Shown piece after piece: positions 43,601 through 50,774 of a stretch of DNA of 64,000 bases (positions within the stretch are counted from its first letter, which is position 1; every line of letters starts with the position of its first letter). A program made the translations under genes and the position numbers. Source of the DNA: Shimia sp022448905 (GTDB lineage: Bacteria; Pseudomonadota; Alphaproteobacteria; Rhodobacterales; Rhodobacteraceae); the NCBI RefSeq assembly GCF_047126315.1, contig NZ_CP138953.1:2914001-2978000 (forward strand), given 5' to 3'. A model generated the notes under the pieces. It was not told where the DNA came from and did not search any database. It was given only the letters and a program-made list of their open reading frames with translations.

Positions 43601-44007
43601 GCGGTCTCGGCTGCCTCAGTGGCCACCTGATCCTCGGACTTCTTCTTGCGAGAGCGCGACCGACGGGACCGCGACTTTGGCTTTTCTTCTTCCTCGTCGC
43701 GCGCTTTCAGAGACTCGGCATAGGCCCGCTCTTCTTCCATAAGCGCCTCGCGATCCGCCACAGGGATCTGATAATAATCCGGGTGAATTTCCGAAAACGC
43801 CAAGAAGCCATGGCGGTTTCCGCCATAGTCCACGAAGGCCGCCTGCAGCGACGGCTCAACCCGAGTTACTTTTGCGAGATAGATGTTGCCAGCAAGCTGG
43901 CGCTTGTTTTCGGATTCAAAGTCGAACTCCTCAACCTTGTTTCCGTCCACCACCACAACGCGGGTTTCTTCCGCGTGGGTGGCATCGATGAGCATTTTCT
44001 TAGCCAT
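40687..44007 (-). CDS. rne: Ribonuclease E
   Basis: Endoribonuclease for mRNA decay, rRNA and tRNA maturation, and the degradosome scaffold. The 1106-residue protein starts with the S1 domain (AKKMLIDATHAEETRVVVVD, then AAFVDYGGNRHGFLAFSEIH). The S1 domain is split by about 360 Glu/Ala-rich, strongly acidic residues (about 104-465), flanked by Arg/Ser- and Arg/Pro-rich patches. S1 resumes at YKIQEVIKVRQIMLVQVVKE. The catalytic core follows, with AIDVNSGRAT and IDFIDMD (acidic metal ligands) and the Zn-link CPACHGTG. The C-terminal 220 residues alternate Arg-rich blocks (RRRRRRRR) with acidic low complexity and end in RRGWWSRGK. The start MAKKML is chosen over an upstream ATG by family match. 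Confidence 0.95.
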   Translation of the reverse strand: MAKKMLIDATHAEETRVVVVDGNKVEEFDFESENKRQLAGNIYLAKVTRVEPSLQAAFVDYGGNRHGFLAFSEIHPDYYQIPVADREALMEEERAYAESLKARDEEEEKPKSRSRRSRSRKKKSEDQVATEAAETAAVEATSEEPVAEISGMETIDLVEDAGGDEDEGLSPMELVEETPVEEPAEAEAPEADAEAEVDAEAAGVASAEAEEVAEEEAAEEAPVAEGETSEDSEAAEPEDTADAEEPVDAAAEETSEDGGDKDEGPKTIAANTEGEDAVVSKDPETGEETETEASAAPEGDDAAEADVAVEEAVEETEAAAPESDENADSEVEPVEESAVEEAPEDAEAETAQVEEVEPAAEEPEVAGDAADSSEEASESAAQEEETVADAAPEADAEAADGADDADADADSEASSDDEDTGKKSGRRRSRRRGKRSEASEKDESIESVADEDDSEDIRPPRKPRPRRYKIQEVIKVRQIMLVQVVKEERGNKGAALTTYLSLAGRYCVLMPNTARGGGISRKITNAADRKKLKEISNEIDVPQGAGLIVRTAGAKRTKSEIKRDYEYLQRLWEQIRELTLKSTAPAKIYEEGDLIKRSIRDLYSREIDEVLVEGERGYRIAKDFMKMIMPSHAKNVKRYQDSLPLLARYQVESYLSGMFNPTVQLKSGGYIVIGVTEALVAIDVNSGRATKEGSIEETALKTNLEAAEEVARQLRLRDLAGLIVIDFIDMDERKNNTAVEKRMKDKLKTDRARIQVGRISGFGLMEMSRQRLRPGMIEATTQPCPACHGTGLIRSDDNLALSILRQIEEEGTRGRSREVLVKAPVAIVNYLMNQKREHVAQIEARYGLSVRIEADPHLVSPDFSIEKFKTATRVVSAPEAPVVSGDISIMDAIDDADVEDAEVISEEKTESEEGEAKPKKRRRRRRRRRGNGENGEGDASGDTSSEGDADPIEEGDASEGGDDRPAEEAAEGEEKPKKRSRSRRSWSRGKKSEAASEEVSAEDAADEAPAADAAEAEPVEAQEPVTEVEQSEAADVAEPIVSEPETETAAEVAAPEPAAEEAEAPAADAEAPVEAEGEPVTEVAVAEPEPAAPPKPKRRGWWSRGK

Positions 44008-44441
44008 GTTATCCGTTTGCACCCGCGCAAGCGCCGCGCCCCTCCCGGGGGATCGGGTCGATGAACTTGTCTGGGGTGTCTTGTCTGAGCGAGGGGATGC
44101 GCGCCGCCGATGGGGCCGCTTGCGGTCCCTGCTCGGTCTCTCAAATTACTCGCGCGCTTCATCGCGTTTCTTCTCCGACGCGGCAATCGGTGTGTCCGAG
44201 CCTGCGCCTGTTACATGCCCTCCGCCATGGCGGTGCGGGCGTCTCTACTGGTTCATTTTCATGAACCCAATCGGTCTGAGTATTGTGCCCGGCCCTCTGC
44301 CCCTCGGGGTCCTGTTGGGCCACCTGATACGCAACACTCAGCGAAACTCATCACGGCGCGCAAAGCCTGCGCAGACCGTTCCCCCACATAAAACCACTCC
44401 TGTGGAAAACACAATGGGGAATCGTCTGACGGATACCTGGC
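44008..44441 (-). other. Long upstream region of rne
   Basis: 434 nt between rne and the HAD gene hold no convincing coding frame on either strand. The part closest to rne would be its 5' leader; rne leaders are known in enteric bacteria to mediate autoregulation by RNase E, so a structured leader is plausible. A perfect 12-bp palindrome, CCGCCATGGCGG, lies at 44222-44233. I could not identify a clear promoter. Confidence 0.45.
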
Positions 44442-45125
44442 TTAGGTTAACGCCTTGTCAAAAAGCCCAATCTGGACAGCGGCATGGCCCAAATCTTGGG
44501 CGATCAACTGCCCCAAATCCGGCAGGGGTGTGTTTGGCGGACGCAGGTCCGGAATTTGCACCGTAAAACACCCGGCCCGCACCGCAGCTGTGGTGCCCAA
44601 ATCACTATCCTCGAAAGCCACACAATGCGTCGGGTCCACTCCCAACCGGCGCGCGCCCTCCAGATAGGGCTCCGGGTCAGGTTTGTTGGCGGCCACCTCA
44701 TTGCCGGTACAGACCGTGTCAAAAAACGGCAGGAGCCCCGCGGTCTCCAAATGATGCTGCGCCGCCGGTCCATGGGTGGAGGTCACAACCGCCATCGGTA
44801 CCCCTTTCGCTCGGATCGTCCGAAGCACGTCAACAGCAAATGGCTTTACCGGCACGCCGTTGGTGACATTCTCCTTGTGCAGCGCACGCCACCGCTGGTC
44901 AAACGCCGCCACATCCGTGCTCTTAGGAAGAAACTTTTGCAACTGCGCAGTGCTATGCTGGCTCGACGTGCCCACCAACGCACCAAAAAACGCCTCGGCG
45001 TCTTCTCGCGCGTTCTTGAGGTCATCCGTCAGTGTCACGAAGGCTGACAGAAACATCCGCTCCGTATCTAGAAGCAATCCGTCCATATCAAACAAATAGG
45101 CCGCCGGGGATTTCAACATCGTCAT
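44442..45125 (-). CDS. HAD-IA family hydrolase (phosphatase)
   Basis: A 227-residue haloacid dehalogenase superfamily phosphatase. Motif I is YLFDMDGLLLDTE (Asp nucleophile and Asp acid/base in DMD). Motif II lies in MAVVTSTHG. A Lys in NKPDPEPYLEGARRL is motif III, and FEDSDLGTTAAVRAG is motif IV. The cap domain is the alpha-helical type inserted after motif I. Substrates of this subfamily are sugar phosphates or phosphoglycolate; none can be chosen from sequence. The start at 45125 is preceded by GGAG; an ATG two codons later is also possible. Confidence 0.9.
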   Translation of the reverse strand: MTMLKSPAAYLFDMDGLLLDTERMFLSAFVTLTDDLKNAREDAEAFFGALVGTSSQHSTAQLQKFLPKSTDVAAFDQRWRALHKENVTNGVPVKPFAVDVLRTIRAKGVPMAVVTSTHGPAAQHHLETAGLLPFFDTVCTGNEVAANKPDPEPYLEGARRLGVDPTHCVAFEDSDLGTTAAVRAGCFTVQIPDLRPPNTPLPDLGQLIAQDLGHAAVQIGLFDKALT

Positions 45126-45180
45126 ACCTAAAAAGCTCCGCAAATACCGTTAGCGCCAACGGTGCGCACCCTGTCACCAA

Positions 45181-45218
45181 ACAGAAAATGCCGCAAGCCC
45201 TTCAGGGGGCTGCGGCAT
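45181..45218 (-). terminator. Rho-independent terminator of the DctD-like gene
   Basis: AATGCCGCAAGCCC (45186-45199) pairs with GGGGCTGCGGCATT (45205-45218) through a long imperfect stem. On the minus strand it runs into ATTTTCTG. It lies 24 nt after the stop codon of the response-regulator gene. Confidence 0.8.
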
Positions 45219-45241
45219 TCACTTAATCTATCGGCCTGAAA

Positions 45242-46564
45242 TCAGAGGTAATCCGCACGCTGAAGACCGTATTTGGCCATCTTCTCGTTCAACGTCCGGC
45301 GTGGCAGGCACAGCTCTTCCATTACACCGGCAATGGACCCACGATGGCGGCGCATTGTGTTGTCAATCAACATGCGCTCAAACGCTTCAACGTATTCCTT
45401 GAGGGGCTTGCCCTCGGTGGTCACCACTGGCTGCATCTCCTCGTGATCGCTCATCAGCAGCGAGGCAATGGTGCCTTCACCACGACGGCTCTGCAGCACA
45501 GCCCGTTCCGCCAGATTGATCAACTGACGCACGTTTCCAGGCCAAGGGGCCTGCAACAGCTGCGCCGCTTCCTGCGCGCTCACCTTCGGCGCGTCACAGC
45601 CATATTCTTCGCTGAACTGCTCTGACAGGCGTGTGAACAGGCTCAGAATGTCTTCCCCCCGCTGCCGCAGCGGCGGCACCGTGATCCGCAAGGCCGCCAA
45701 GCGGTAGAATAGATCAGAGCGCAGCGCGTCTTCGCAGGTGCGGTCCTGCTCCTGCATATTGGAAATCGCCACAATCCGCGTTTCCGCCGGCGTGCCCTGC
45801 TCATTGATCACGTTGAGCAACTTCGCTTGCAGCGCATCACTTAGGCTCTCGATGTCTTCCAGCACCAAGGTCCCGCCTCGTGCCTCTTCCACCGCAGGCA
45901 ATTGACTGTCTTCCGGGTTCATCGGCCCGAACAGCCGCTTCGCAAGCGCCTCTTCTTCAAAAGCACCACAGCTCACAAGCACAAACTTCTTACCAGCCCG
46001 GCTGCCAACCGCGTGCAGCGCATGCGCCACGAGCGTCTTACCGGTGCCGGTCTCGCCATCGATCAAAACATGCCCATCGGCCTGCCCCAGATCGAGAATG
46101 TCCTCTTTCAGACGCGCCATCACCGGGCTCGCCCCAATCAGCTTGTTCATAATCTGATCGCCGTCCGACAATTCGCGCCGAAGCGCACGCGCATCCAAGG
46201 TCAAACGACGGGCATTGGTGGCCTTTTTGGCCAGTTGCGTCATGCGATCTGGGTTAAATGGCTTCTCCAGGAAATCAAACGCACCCACGCGCATCGCTTC
46301 CACCGCCATCGGCACATCGCCGTGCCCCGTGATCATAATCACAGGCAACGAACTGTCCGCGCCCATCAGCTTCTTCAGAAACTGCATTCCGTCCATACCC
46401 GGCATTTTGATGTCGGAAATCACAATCCCCGGATACTCTGCGCCAAGCGCCTTCAGCGCATCCTCGGCGCTGGGAAAAGTTTCAGTGTCATAGCCCGACA
46501 GTGCCAGCCATTGGCTGATCGACTGCCGCATGTCCTGCTCGTCATCGACGATAGCGATCTTCAT
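45242..46564 (-). CDS. dctD: DctD-like response regulator lacking GAFTGA
   Basis: A 440-residue NtrC-family response regulator paired with the adjacent sensor kinase. The receiver domain has IVDDEQD, phospho-acceptor Asp51 in VISDIKMPGMDG, and FLEKPF. The AAA+ domain (about 140-365) keeps Walker A DGETGTGKT, but the GAFTGA loop needed to contact sigma-54 is absent: ALAKRLFGPMNPEDSQLPAV stands in its place. Walker B reads TLVLEDIESL instead of the usual LDEIE. A Fis-type helix-turn-helix ends the protein (LCLPRRTLNEKMAKYGL). It may therefore act without sigma-54, as Rhodobacter NtrC does. The DctD name is by similarity; no C4-dicarboxylate transporter lies nearby. Confidence 0.88.
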   Translation of the reverse strand: MKIAIVDDEQDMRQSISQWLALSGYDTETFPSAEDALKALGAEYPGIVISDIKMPGMDGMQFLKKLMGADSSLPVIMITGHGDVPMAVEAMRVGAFDFLEKPFNPDRMTQLAKKATNARRLTLDARALRRELSDGDQIMNKLIGASPVMARLKEDILDLGQADGHVLIDGETGTGKTLVAHALHAVGSRAGKKFVLVSCGAFEEEALAKRLFGPMNPEDSQLPAVEEARGGTLVLEDIESLSDALQAKLLNVINEQGTPAETRIVAISNMQEQDRTCEDALRSDLFYRLAALRITVPPLRQRGEDILSLFTRLSEQFSEEYGCDAPKVSAQEAAQLLQAPWPGNVRQLINLAERAVLQSRRGEGTIASLLMSDHEEMQPVVTTEGKPLKEYVEAFERMLIDNTMRRHRGSIAGVMEELCLPRRTLNEKMAKYGLQRADYL

Positions 46565-46580
46565 GCTTTGTGCCACGAAT

Positions 46581-48344
46581 TTACTCCGCTGCTTCAATAT
46601 CTTCGTTCAAGATAGGCAGTTGAACTTCAAATACAGCCCCCTGCCCGTCTCCATTCCGCGCTGTCAGTCGTCCGCCAAGGTCGCTGACGATGCCAGAGCT
46701 GATTGCCAACCCCAAACCAACACCCTCACCGGGCTGTTTGGTGGTGAAAAACGGCTCAAAAAGGTTGTTCAAATCCTCGATGCCCGGCCCGTTGTCGCGC
46801 ACCGTTAAAGTGGCGGTTTCCCCTGCTGCCAAAAGGATTTCGATCTCCGGATCTGCCACGGACTCCGTCGCATCCAGCGCGTTGCGCAAGAGGTTGATCA
46901 TCACCTGCTCAATCCGCACCCGATCGCCCATCACGCGCACCGGATCCGTCGGCACGATCTTGCTTATGCGCACCTGCCGCTGGCGCAATTGCGGCTCCAT
47001 CATCGACAAAGCCGAGGCCACAGCCTCCCCCATGTCAACCACATGGAACTCATCGCCGCCTTTTCGGGCGTAGGACTTGAGCTGCTTGGTAATCGCCCCC
47101 ATACGCTCGATCAAGTCATCAATCCGCTGAAACGAGGTCAACGCCTCGTCTGGCCGATTACGTTTCACCAGAAGCTGCGCGCCGGCCAAATAGGTTTTCA
47201 TCGCCGCCAAAGGCTGGTTCAACTCATGGCTCACCGCCGCCGACATCTCCCCAAGCGCCGCCAATTTGGAACTCTGCGCTAGGCTTTGTTCCGCCACCTC
47301 AAGGCTCTGCTGCATCCGCTCGCGCTCGGCGATTTCCCGCTGAAGCCTTTGGTTCAACCCGCGCAATTCCACGCTTTCCCGCTGAAACAAGGCCATGCGC
47401 AACGCACTTTTGCGCCCCAGCACATAGAATCCCAGTGCCAACAGGATCGCAAATCCCATAATCTCCAGCGCCAAAACCGCGTTCACTTTCTCCCGAACAC
47501 CGGCGTAGCTCGTAAAACTGGTCATCTGCCAGCCGCGGAATGGAATACGTGCACCCATGCGCATCACGGCTTCGCCGCGAAGGTACGCATCCGCCGGGTC
47601 CTGCGCCCAATCCGCCGTCACCTTAATGGCCCGCTCAATTGCGCCCAAAGCCGGCTGCCGCGACAGCGCTTCCGCCTCGGTCAACCCGCGCCAGCGTGGC
47701 TCACTGCTCAGGATGATCGTGCCTTCGCTGTCTGCCACCAAAACCGCGTCCGAAATCCCGGCCCAGGCCCGCTCAAACTTGTGCAGATCGACCTCAACCG
47801 CGATCACACCAAGTGTTGCGCCACCGCTTTCCAACCGTCGGGAATAGATAAACCGGTAAGCCCCCGTCTCATCCTTGGCCGTGGTAAACAGGGTAACATT
47901 GGACCGTAACGCATTGATAAAGAACTCTTTTTCTCGATACAAAGTTCCCAGTCGCGTACGGTCCGTTGCCGCAACCGTGCGTCCGGTCTCATCCAGCATC
48001 AACAAGGAGGCCGCACCGATCTCATCTACAAAACTGATCAACCGCGCGGTGGAGCTGGAGAAATCCTGAGAATTCAACGCCCCAATCAACTCGGGGTCTT
48101 TGGCCAGCAGCTGAGGCACAATGGCGTTGCGTCGCAACTCGCTCAACAAGTTGCCAGAATATAGTGCCAACCGAAGCTCCGCCCGATTGCGCGTATTCGC
48201 TGTAAACCGATCTGTCAGAAAGCTGTTGGTGACCCAGATTGTCACCCCCGCGACCACGACCAACACCGCCAAGGTCACACGCGCCCGCCAGCTTGTCGTT
48301 GCCGGGCGCAGTTTTTCAGTGGTGTCGGAGGCGTGTTGCGTCAT
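46581..48344 (-). CDS. dctB: DctB-like sensor histidine kinase
   Basis: A 587-residue membrane sensor. TM1 (about 22-42) and TM2 (about 294-314) enclose a periplasmic double-Cache/PDC sensor domain, as in DctB, which binds C4-dicarboxylates. A short coiled coil leads to the HisKA domain with H373 in AAVSHELNQPLAAMKTYLAG. The ATPase domain follows: N box INLLRNALDATES, G1 VRDNGPGIED and G2 GEGVGLGLAISSG. It lacks a receiver. Phosphotransfer should go to the regulator encoded 16 nt downstream. The ligand is inferred only from DctB similarity. Confidence 0.9.
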   Translation of the reverse strand: MTQHASDTTEKLRPATTSWRARVTLAVLVVVAGVTIWVTNSFLTDRFTANTRNRAELRLALYSGNLLSELRRNAIVPQLLAKDPELIGALNSQDFSSSTARLISFVDEIGAASLLMLDETGRTVAATDRTRLGTLYREKEFFINALRSNVTLFTTAKDETGAYRFIYSRRLESGGATLGVIAVEVDLHKFERAWAGISDAVLVADSEGTIILSSEPRWRGLTEAEALSRQPALGAIERAIKVTADWAQDPADAYLRGEAVMRMGARIPFRGWQMTSFTSYAGVREKVNAVLALEIMGFAILLALGFYVLGRKSALRMALFQRESVELRGLNQRLQREIAERERMQQSLEVAEQSLAQSSKLAALGEMSAAVSHELNQPLAAMKTYLAGAQLLVKRNRPDEALTSFQRIDDLIERMGAITKQLKSYARKGGDEFHVVDMGEAVASALSMMEPQLRQRQVRISKIVPTDPVRVMGDRVRIEQVMINLLRNALDATESVADPEIEILLAAGETATLTVRDNGPGIEDLNNLFEPFFTTKQPGEGVGLGLAISSGIVSDLGGRLTARNGDGQGAVFEVQLPILNEDIEAAE

Positions 48345-48380
48345 GCAAGAATATTACGCGGACGCGCCGACACCCTCAAG

Positions 48381-49049
48381 TCACGCTGTGGCAAACTGGT
48401 CCATCAACGCGCGGAACATTGCCACCCCGTCTGTGCCACCATGGCCGGTATCCGCCGCCCGCTCCGGGTGAGGCATCATGCCAAGCACACGCCGGTTCTT
48501 GCTGACCACACCGGCGATATCCGCAACCGAGCCGTTTGGATTGTCGGTATAGGTGAACGCAATCCGATCCTCATCACGCAGCTGAGCCAGCTTCTCGTCG
48601 GTCACAAAGTAGTTACCGTCGTGGTGCGCAATCGGCACGTTCACAACGTCGCCCTGGCTGTAGCCGGAGGTAAACGCAGTGTCAGCGCTGGCGACTTCCA
48701 GACCAACCGTACGACAGATGTACTTCAGGCCGGCATTGCGGCGCAGCGCGCCCGGCAACAGACCGGTCTCGGTCAGGATTTGAAAGCCGTTGCAGACACC
48801 CAGCGCATACCCGCCACGTTCGGCATGCTGGATAAGGGACTGACAGATTGGCGAATTTGCCGCAATGGCGCCACAGCGCAAGTAGTCTCCAAAACTGAAA
48901 CCGCCCGGCACACCAACCATGTCGATGCCCTCTGGCAGCGCCGTATCTTTGTGCCACACCATGGTGACATCTGCGCCGGCCTGCTCAAATGCCACCGCAA
49001 GATCGCGGTCACAGTTGGAGCCCGGGAAAACAATGACCGCTGCTTTCAT
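48381..49049 (-). CDS. purQ: Phosphoribosylformylglycinamidine synthase subunit PurQ
   Basis: The glutaminase subunit of the three-part FGAM synthase, supplying ammonia to PurL. The 222-residue protein is a class I glutamine amidotransferase: AAVIVFPGSNCDRDL at the start, oxyanion strand GVPGGFSFGDYLRCG, nucleophile Cys in GVCNGFQILTETGLLPGA, and the His/Glu of the triad in MPHPERAAD. The ATG shares one base with the purS stop (TGATG). PurL is not in this window. Confidence 0.96.
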   Translation of the reverse strand: MKAAVIVFPGSNCDRDLAVAFEQAGADVTMVWHKDTALPEGIDMVGVPGGFSFGDYLRCGAIAANSPICQSLIQHAERGGYALGVCNGFQILTETGLLPGALRRNAGLKYICRTVGLEVASADTAFTSGYSQGDVVNVPIAHHDGNYFVTDEKLAQLRDEDRIAFTYTDNPNGSVADIAGVVSKNRRVLGMMPHPERAADTGHGGTDGVAMFRALMDQFATA

Positions 49050-49279
49050 CAGCCCATCTCCACCCGGTAGCTTTCGATCACGGTGTTGGCGAGCAGCTTC
49101 TCGCACATCTCGGTCACAGTCGCCTCGGTGGTGCCTTCTGCCAGATCCAGCTCGATCACCTTACCCTGACGCACACCTTCCACACCATCAAAGCCAAGGC
49201 TGCCAAGGGCATGACGCACGGCCTCACCTTGTGGGTCCAGAACGCCGTTCTTCAGCATGACATATACGCGGGCTTTCAT
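49049..49279 (-). CDS. purS: Phosphoribosylformylglycinamidine synthase subunit PurS
   Basis: The small structural subunit that joins PurQ to PurL in FGAM synthase. The 76-residue protein has the family sequence KARVYVMLKNGVLDPQGEAV and ends with the conserved LLANTVIESYRVEMG. Start at MKARVYV; upstream residues in the same frame are not family-like. It overlaps purQ by one base and follows purC after 105 nt. Confidence 0.96.
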   Translation of the reverse strand: MKARVYVMLKNGVLDPQGEAVRHALGSLGFDGVEGVRQGKVIELDLAEGTTEATVTEMCEKLLANTVIESYRVEMG

Positions 49280-49305
49280 TTGGTCTCTCTCCAATTGGGC
49301 ATGTG

Positions 49306-49366
49306 GCGGGACTGTCCCGCTTTTCTTGCCAAAATTCGTCATTCCCCGGCGCCCGCAACCGGGCGC
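49306..49366 (-). repeat. Two stem-loops between purC and purS
   Basis: GCGGGA (49306-49311) and TCCCGC (49315-49320) form a 6-bp stem with a 3-nt loop. GCGCCCG (49349-49355) and CGGGCGC (49360-49366) form a 7-bp stem with a CAAC loop. Neither is directly followed by T on the minus strand. They may attenuate or process the pur transcript so purC and purSQ are expressed at different levels. Confidence 0.4.
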
Positions 49367-49384
49367 AGGAGCCTTAGGTCAGGG

Positions 49385-50140
49385 TCAGTTTACAAGCGTC
49401 GGCTTGGGGCCGGTGCCTTTCGGCAGCACACCCAGACGGCGTGCGACCTCAGCGTAGGCGTCGGTCAGATTGCCTAGATCGCGGCGGAACACGTCCTTGT
49501 CGAGCTTCTGCCCGCTCTCAATGTCCCACAGACGGCAGCTGTCCGGGCTGATCTCGTCAGCCACAACAAGACGCTGGAAGTCGCCCTCATACACACGGCC
49601 AATCTCGATTTTGAAGTCGATCAGGCGAATTCCCACACCAAACATCACACCGCTCAGCCAATCGTTCACGCGCAGCGCCAGGCCAAGAATATCATCCATA
49701 TCCTGCTGGCTGGCCCAGCCAAAGGCGGCAATATGCTCTTCCGACACCAAGGGATCGCCCAGGCTGTCGTCCTTGTAGCAGTATTCCACAATCGGACGCG
49801 GCAGCTGTGTGCCTTCTTCAATGCCCAGACGCTTGCTCATGGATCCTGCGGCGTAGTTGCGCACGATCACTTCCAGCGGAATGATCTCACAGTTGCGCAC
49901 CAACTGCTCACGCATATTCATGCGCTTGAGGAAGTGGGTTGGCACGCCGATCTGACCCAGCCCCGTCATGAAATATTCGCTGAGGCGGTTGTTCAGCACA
50001 CCTTTGCCATCAATGACGTCTTTCTTTTCCGCGTTAAACGCGGTGGCGTCGTCTTTGAAGTATTGCACAATGGTGCCCGGCTCAGGGCCCTCAAACAGAA
50101 TCTTGGCTTTGCCTTCATAGATTTTTTTGCCGCGGGCCAT
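49385..50140 (-). CDS. purC: Phosphoribosylaminoimidazole-succinocarboxamide synthase
   Basis: SAICAR synthetase joins aspartate to CAIR with ATP in purine synthesis. The 251-residue protein opens with KKIYEGKAKILFEGPEPGTI and has signatures NCEIIPLEVIVRNYAAGSMS and LIDFKIEIGRVYEGDFQRLV. Length is standard. It is first of purC-purS-purQ; a small hairpin (CGGGA/TCCCG, 50160-50173) lies in its leader. It is divergent from the zeta-subunit gene across 156 nt. Confidence 0.97.
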   Translation of the reverse strand: MARGKKIYEGKAKILFEGPEPGTIVQYFKDDATAFNAEKKDVIDGKGVLNNRLSEYFMTGLGQIGVPTHFLKRMNMREQLVRNCEIIPLEVIVRNYAAGSMSKRLGIEEGTQLPRPIVEYCYKDDSLGDPLVSEEHIAAFGWASQQDMDDILGLALRVNDWLSGVMFGVGIRLIDFKIEIGRVYEGDFQRLVVADEISPDSCRLWDIESGQKLDKDVFRRDLGNLTDAYAEVARRLGVLPKGTGPKPTLVN

Positions 50141-50296
50141 GGCTACATTCCTTCTCTTCCGGGATGAGTCCCGAATTTGTCCGCCCTCTTAATGGATGGA
50201 TAGCATTGTCGCAAGCATGGCTCTTGCACTTGCAGCATCCCTAACAGATGGTCATATCAGTATTGAGACATCCTAGAATTATGGAGGAGTTCAAAA

Positions 50297-50611
50297 ATGA
50301 ACGCATTTGATGACCGCGAAGCCGCCTTTGAGGCCAAATTTGCCCATGACGAAGAGATGAAATTCAAGGCCGAAGCCCGCGCCAACAAGAAGCTGGGTCT
50401 TTGGGCCGCTGAGTTGCTTGGCAAATCCGGTGCTGAAGCCGAAGACTACGCCAAAACCGTGATCTCTGCAGACTTCGAAGAGGCCGGTCATGACGATGTG
50501 ATCCGCAAAGTTGTGGGCGATCTGGGTGACAAGGCCGATGAGCAAACCATCCGCGCCAAGCGTCGCGAAGCGCTTGCCGCGGCCAAAGAAGAGCTGGCCA
50601 CCGAAGCTTAA
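50297..50611 (+). CDS. F1-ATPase zeta inhibitor subunit (DUF1476)
   Basis: A 104-residue, highly charged helical protein. It matches the zeta subunit first found in Paracoccus denitrificans, which binds the F1 rotor interface and blocks ATP hydrolysis; it is a functional analogue of mitochondrial IF1. The family opening FDDREAAFEAKFAHDEEMKF contains the inhibitory N-terminal segment, and LGLWAAELLGKSGAEAEDYA forms the helical bundle. GGAGGAG (50283-50289) lies 7 nt before the ATG. It is monocistronic with a strong terminator. The atp genes themselves are elsewhere. Confidence 0.92.
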   Translation: MNAFDDREAAFEAKFAHDEEMKFKAEARANKKLGLWAAELLGKSGAEAEDYAKTVISADFEEAGHDDVIRKVVGDLGDKADEQTIRAKRREALAAAKEELATEA

Positions 50612-50636
50612 AATTATACAGAATAGAAAAACTTAC

Positions 50637-50668
50637 AGCGCGTGGGCTCCGGCCCGCGCGCTTTATTT
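50637..50668 (+). terminator. Rho-independent terminator of the zeta-subunit gene
   Basis: AGCGCGTGGGC (50637-50647) and GCCCGCGCGCT (50652-50662) form an 11-bp stem (one G-T pair) around TCCG, followed by TTTATTT. It lies 25 nt after the stop codon. Confidence 0.85.
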
Positions 50669-50774
50669 AGCTCCAATTGTCTTTGTTAAGGCGGCCGAAA
50701 CCACGCTTCAGATAGCGATTTGGGTCACTTGGGACAGGTAACGATTTGGGGCGGGAACCTTGAAGACACCAACG

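Noticed and set aside
40724..43630. Ser/Ala-rich frames opposite rne that look like repeat proteins
   Set aside because: Their repeats mirror the low-complexity Glu/Ala stretches of RNase E on the other strand.
40899..43700. Possible tandem DNA repeats in rne
   Set aside because: The sequence is biased codon use for Glu, Ala and Asp without a regular period; I found no true repeat unit.
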